Assembly: GCA_947486785.1 (NCBI GenBank) | Contig: CANKUU010000002.1 | Span: 124,001-188,000, forward strand | From: an uncultured Flavobacteriaceae bacterium | GTDB lineage: Bacteria; Bacteroidota; Bacteroidia; Flavobacteriales; Flavobacteriaceae | DNA length: 64,000 nt | Direction of reading: 5' to 3' | Shown: piece after piece, positions 60,671-64,000 of the stretch | How the letters are laid out: the number at the start of each line of letters is the position of its first letter | Position numbering within the stretch: the first letter of the stretch is position 1 | The notes under the pieces: generated by a model | What the model saw: the letters and a program-made list of their open reading frames with translations, nothing else | Database searches by the model: none | Told to the model about the DNA's origin: nothing | Made by a program: the position numbers and the translations under genes

Positions 60671-62653
60671 ATGATTCATAAAGTTACAAACATCAAATTA
60701 AATCTATTTGAACTGGTTAAAACAAACTTAAAAAATTGCTTTGTTTTTCTATGTTTTATAGTTTCAATTGCTTCATACTCTCAAAATAAACCGAATGATG
60801 CAGATTATAAAGCAGCCATTAATCGTCTTGTACAAGATTCTCCTAAAGATTATGAGCGCATACATACCGCGCTTCAAGGAAGCGAAAATGACACACTACG
60901 TTTGCACTATCTTTTAAAATACTCAAAACAGCACAACTTTAAATTTGGCCAAGCCTATGCCCTTTATGCCCTAGGAAAAATATATACAAATTCTACACAA
61001 TATTTAAAAGCAATCACCCATCACAAAAAGGCTTTAAAACTAGCTAAAGAAATTAATTTTTTAGAATTAAGAATTGCTTGTTTAAATAGTTTAGGCCTTA
61101 CTTATCGACAAATGTCGTCGATTAAACAAGCCATGGATTATAGTAGCAAAGCTTTAAGCTTGGCTAAATCTTCACAAAACCCCACCAAAACCATATTATA
61201 TAACCTAAACCAGGCGCAAAACGGTATCGGCAATATCTATCAGCAATTACAACAATACGATAGAGCTATAAAACAGTATGAAAAATCGGTACAACTTGAA
61301 ATAAAGCAAGGTAATAAATTGGGGCAAGCCATTAACTACCACAATATTGGCGAGTGTAAAGAGCTAACTAAGCAGTTTGATGAAGCGTTGCGTTATTACA
61401 AAAAAAGCCTTTTACTAAATGAAGCTATTGCCTGTTACCCAAACCTAGTAAAATGCAAAACTGCTATCGCTAGAATTTTAATAAAACAAGGCCAGGCTAA
61501 AGAGGCCATTGCCCTTCTTGAAGCCGCCGAGAATACTTCTAAAAAATTTAGCGATCAATATGTAATAGCGCCTGTTTATATTAATAAAGGTTGGGCAAAA
61601 ATGTTGCTAAAACAATACAACCAAGCAGAAAAGAATATACTTAAAGGACTTAATATTTCAAAAAAACATCATCTTATTCGATCTACTATAAATGCTTCTA
61701 ACTTATTGTCTACTTTATATCAAAGTAAAAATGAATTTGAAAAAGCACTTGACTATAAACTTAAAGCCTTTAAACTTAAAGACGATATATTAAATGCGAA
61801 TACGATTGGTTATATTAATAATCAAATTTCTAAAAACGATTCTGAAAAAAAGAGTATCGAAATTAAACTTTTGGCCGAACAGAACGAAAGCACGCAACTT
61901 GAACTTAGAAAAAATAAAACTATTGTACTAATAATTAGCTTAGCTATAGCCTTATTTGCTTTCATTTTATATATTCTTTATCGTCAAAATCAATTAAAAA
62001 ATGAAAAAAAATTATTGACACTAGAACAAAATATGCTTCGCAGTCAAATGAACCCGCACTTTTTATTTAACTCGCTAAACTCAATTAAACTATATATAAT
62101 AAATAACGACAAAAAGAATGCAGTTCATTATTTAAATAAATTCTCTAAACTAGTTAGAAAAATACTGGAAGCTTCTTCTGTTCGAGAAATTTCTCTTGCC
62201 GATGAATTAGAAACTATAGCTTTATACATGAAAATTGAGAATATTCGTTTTTCTAATGAAATCGATTTTCAAATCATCATTGATAAGGCAATTGACCCAC
62301 ATAATATAAAAATACCTTCATTTATCTTACAACCATTTTTAGAGAATTCTTTATGGCATGGACTTTCATCTAAAAAAGGCCAGAAAAAAATAAGATTAAA
62401 CATTAATAAGATGAATCGAGAATATGTTCAAATTAGCATACTTGACAATGGCATTGGACGAAAAGCATCAGAGGAAATAAAACGCAACAAAGTATTGAAA
62501 AAAAAATCTGTTGGTTTAGATATCACTAGAGATCGTTTGTCAAATTTTTCAAGAGGTTATCAAAATTACTTTAAGCTTGATATTTTTGATTGCTACAAAG
62601 AGGATAATACTGTAAATGGCACTAAAGTAGTGTTACAAATACCTATTATTTAG
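60671..62653 (+). CDS. TPR-containing LytS-type sensor histidine kinase
   Basis: Signal peptide, several TPRs, TM (TIVLIISLAIALFAFILYILY), LRSQMNPHFLFNSLNSIKLYI and ATPase motif FLENSLWHGL...LDNGIGRKAS. Confidence 0.93.
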   Translation: MIHKVTNIKLNLFELVKTNLKNCFVFLCFIVSIASYSQNKPNDADYKAAINRLVQDSPKDYERIHTALQGSENDTLRLHYLLKYSKQHNFKFGQAYALYALGKIYTNSTQYLKAITHHKKALKLAKEINFLELRIACLNSLGLTYRQMSSIKQAMDYSSKALSLAKSSQNPTKTILYNLNQAQNGIGNIYQQLQQYDRAIKQYEKSVQLEIKQGNKLGQAINYHNIGECKELTKQFDEALRYYKKSLLLNEAIACYPNLVKCKTAIARILIKQGQAKEAIALLEAAENTSKKFSDQYVIAPVYINKGWAKMLLKQYNQAEKNILKGLNISKKHHLIRSTINASNLLSTLYQSKNEFEKALDYKLKAFKLKDDILNANTIGYINNQISKNDSEKKSIEIKLLAEQNESTQLELRKNKTIVLIISLAIALFAFILYILYRQNQLKNEKKLLTLEQNMLRSQMNPHFLFNSLNSIKLYIINNDKKNAVHYLNKFSKLVRKILEASSVREISLADELETIALYMKIENIRFSNEIDFQIIIDKAIDPHNIKIPSFILQPFLENSLWHGLSSKKGQKKIRLNINKMNREYVQISILDNGIGRKASEEIKRNKVLKKKSVGLDITRDRLSNFSRGYQNYFKLDIFDCYKEDNTVNGTKVVLQIPII

Positions 62654-63215
62654 TATGTTGCTTTGCAACTTGCTCTAGCTCATTATACCATTTTTTGCCA
62701 AATTTTCGAACAAGCGCCTCTTTTACAAATTTGTAAACCGGTACTTTTAGCTCTGCACCTAATGAACAGGCTGGGTCGCAAATTTCCCATGTATGATAAT
62801 TTACTGCCGTCAACTCGGTATACTCTTTTACTCTAATGGGGTATAAATGACAAGAAACCGGTTTCTTCCACTTTATAACACCTTGATTATAAGCTTCTTC
62901 AATACCGCATTTTGCTACCTTATTATCACTAAAAATAACATAAGCGCATTCGCTGCCGTTAACTAAAGGTGTTTCCCATTCACCGTCTTCCCCTTTAACA
63001 AATGCACCTTGATCTTCAATTGCTGCAATTCCTTCGGAACGTAAAAACGGCTTTACATCGGCATAAATATCAACCAATATTTCAGTCTCTTTGTCTTCAA
63101 GGGGTGCACCTGCATCACCATCAATACAACATTGTCCTTTGCAAGCGTTTAAATTACAAACAAAGTCATTCTCTATAATTTCTTCAGATACTATGGTTTT
63201 TCCTAGTTGAAACAT
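62646..63215 (-). CDS. DUF3109 family protein
   Basis: MFQLGKTIVSEEIIENDFVCNLNACKGQCCIDGDAGAPLEDKE; multiple conserved Cys. Confidence 0.85.
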   Translation of the reverse strand: MFQLGKTIVSEEIIENDFVCNLNACKGQCCIDGDAGAPLEDKETEILVDIYADVKPFLRSEGIAAIEDQGAFVKGEDGEWETPLVNGSECAYVIFSDNKVAKCGIEEAYNQGVIKWKKPVSCHLYPIRVKEYTELTAVNYHTWEICDPACSLGAELKVPVYKFVKEALVRKFGKKWYNELEQVAKQHTK

Positions 63216-63379
63216 ACAATTTATTTAAAGAATACAAAGATAGGGTATCAAAAATAAGCAGCTCTTAAAATATATTTCTAGATTATGAACAATCTTCATC
63301 AGTTTATACTTTAAATTTGCACAAAAAAACACTACAAATTATTTCGAATTGTTTCGAAATGTTTGGGACTAGAAAAGAT

Positions 63380-63964
63380 ATGGATTTAGATTTAAACTTT
63401 AATTTAAAAGAAATAGCATCGTCGAGCATGATTTTGTTTGCTGTTATTGATATTGTTGGAAGTGTGCCTATTATTATAGGTTTACGAAACAAAGTAGGAC
63501 ACATTCAATCAGAAAAAGCATCAATGGTTGCCGCCATTTTAATGGTTGCTTTCTTATTTGTCGGCGAAGAAATTTTAAACTTAATTGGTATTGATGTCAA
63601 TTCTTTTGCGGTTGCGGGTGCATTTGTAATCTTTTTTTTAGCTATTGAAATGATTTTAGGAATTACGCTATACAGAGATGACGCCCCAGAGAGCGCATCT
63701 ATTGTACCTATAGCTTTTCCTTTAATTGCTGGTGCTGGTACAATGACTTCATTACTATCTTTAAGAGCAGAATTTTACGTTGAGAACATAATTGTAGCTA
63801 TCGTTGTAAATATTATCTTCGTGTATCTTGTACTTAAATCATCTACAAGAATAGAAAAATTTCTGGGCAAGAACGGAATTAGCGTTATTCGTAAAGTATT
63901 TGGGGTAATACTTTTAGCTATTGCGGTGAAGTTATTTGCTGCAAATATCAATGAGCTTTTCTAA
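63380..63964 (+). CDS. MarC family integral membrane protein
   Basis: LFAVIDIVGSVPIIIGLRNK, PIAFPLIAGAGTMTSLLSL. Start moved to internal ATG (ORF track 63317). Confidence 0.88.
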   Translation: MDLDLNFNLKEIASSSMILFAVIDIVGSVPIIIGLRNKVGHIQSEKASMVAAILMVAFLFVGEEILNLIGIDVNSFAVAGAFVIFFLAIEMILGITLYRDDAPESASIVPIAFPLIAGAGTMTSLLSLRAEFYVENIIVAIVVNIIFVYLVLKSSTRIEKFLGKNGISVIRKVFGVILLAIAVKLFAANINELF

Positions 63965-64000
63965 TTTAACGCTTGGGTTACTAGCCTTATATTATTAAGT

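Noticed and set aside
1-64000. CRISPR arrays, rRNA, tRNA, prophage or intact transposases
   Set aside because: No regularly spaced direct repeats with spacers, no recognised RNA gene sequence, and no transposase, integrase or phage structural ORF found on reading.

Overview
The window looks like chromosomal DNA from a Flavobacteriaceae-type Bacteroidetes: AT-rich, with many TonB-dependent receptors, FecI/FecR regulation, DUF3078/DUF5723/DUF6503/DUF3109 proteins and a LytTR/LytS pair. All product calls come from reading the translated ORFs; no database search was run. Main blocks: (i) 0-3.2 kb, a FecI/FecR/TonB-receptor trio on the minus strand, with the receptor running off the left edge and absent from the ORF track; (ii) 4.5-8.5 kb, a ZIP transporter, DtxR-family regulator and TonB receptor, i.e. 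a metal-homeostasis locus; (iii) 8.7-12.3 kb, lycopene cyclase and polyprenyl synthase split by a ~1.3 kb insert bounded by a perfect 29-bp direct repeat, carrying what looks like an orphan polymorphic-toxin tail and immunity-like gene; (iv) 12.4-19.2 kb, a TetR/TolC/RND efflux operon; (v) housekeeping genes (aspS, ClC channel, tadA, dxs, dgt); (vi) 30-39 kb, a probable phosphate-starvation block (TonB receptor, beta-helix lipoprotein, OprP-like porin, PiT transporter with a PhoU-like tail) with Pho-box-like 11-bp-spaced TAACATT repeats in front of three genes; (vii) nadD/gmk/yicC; (viii) 42.7-54.6 kb, a two-GMC-oxidoreductase, DUF1080, TIM-barrel isomerase and Gfo/Idh/MocA cluster resembling a 3-keto-glycoside pathway; (ix) nrdA/nrdB, the LytTR two-component pair, DUF3109 and MarC. 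The most worthwhile items to follow up are the Pho-box-like regulon, the direct-repeat-bounded toxin/immunity-like cassette, and the duplicated GMC cluster. No CRISPR, rRNA, tRNA, intact transposase or prophage was recognised.
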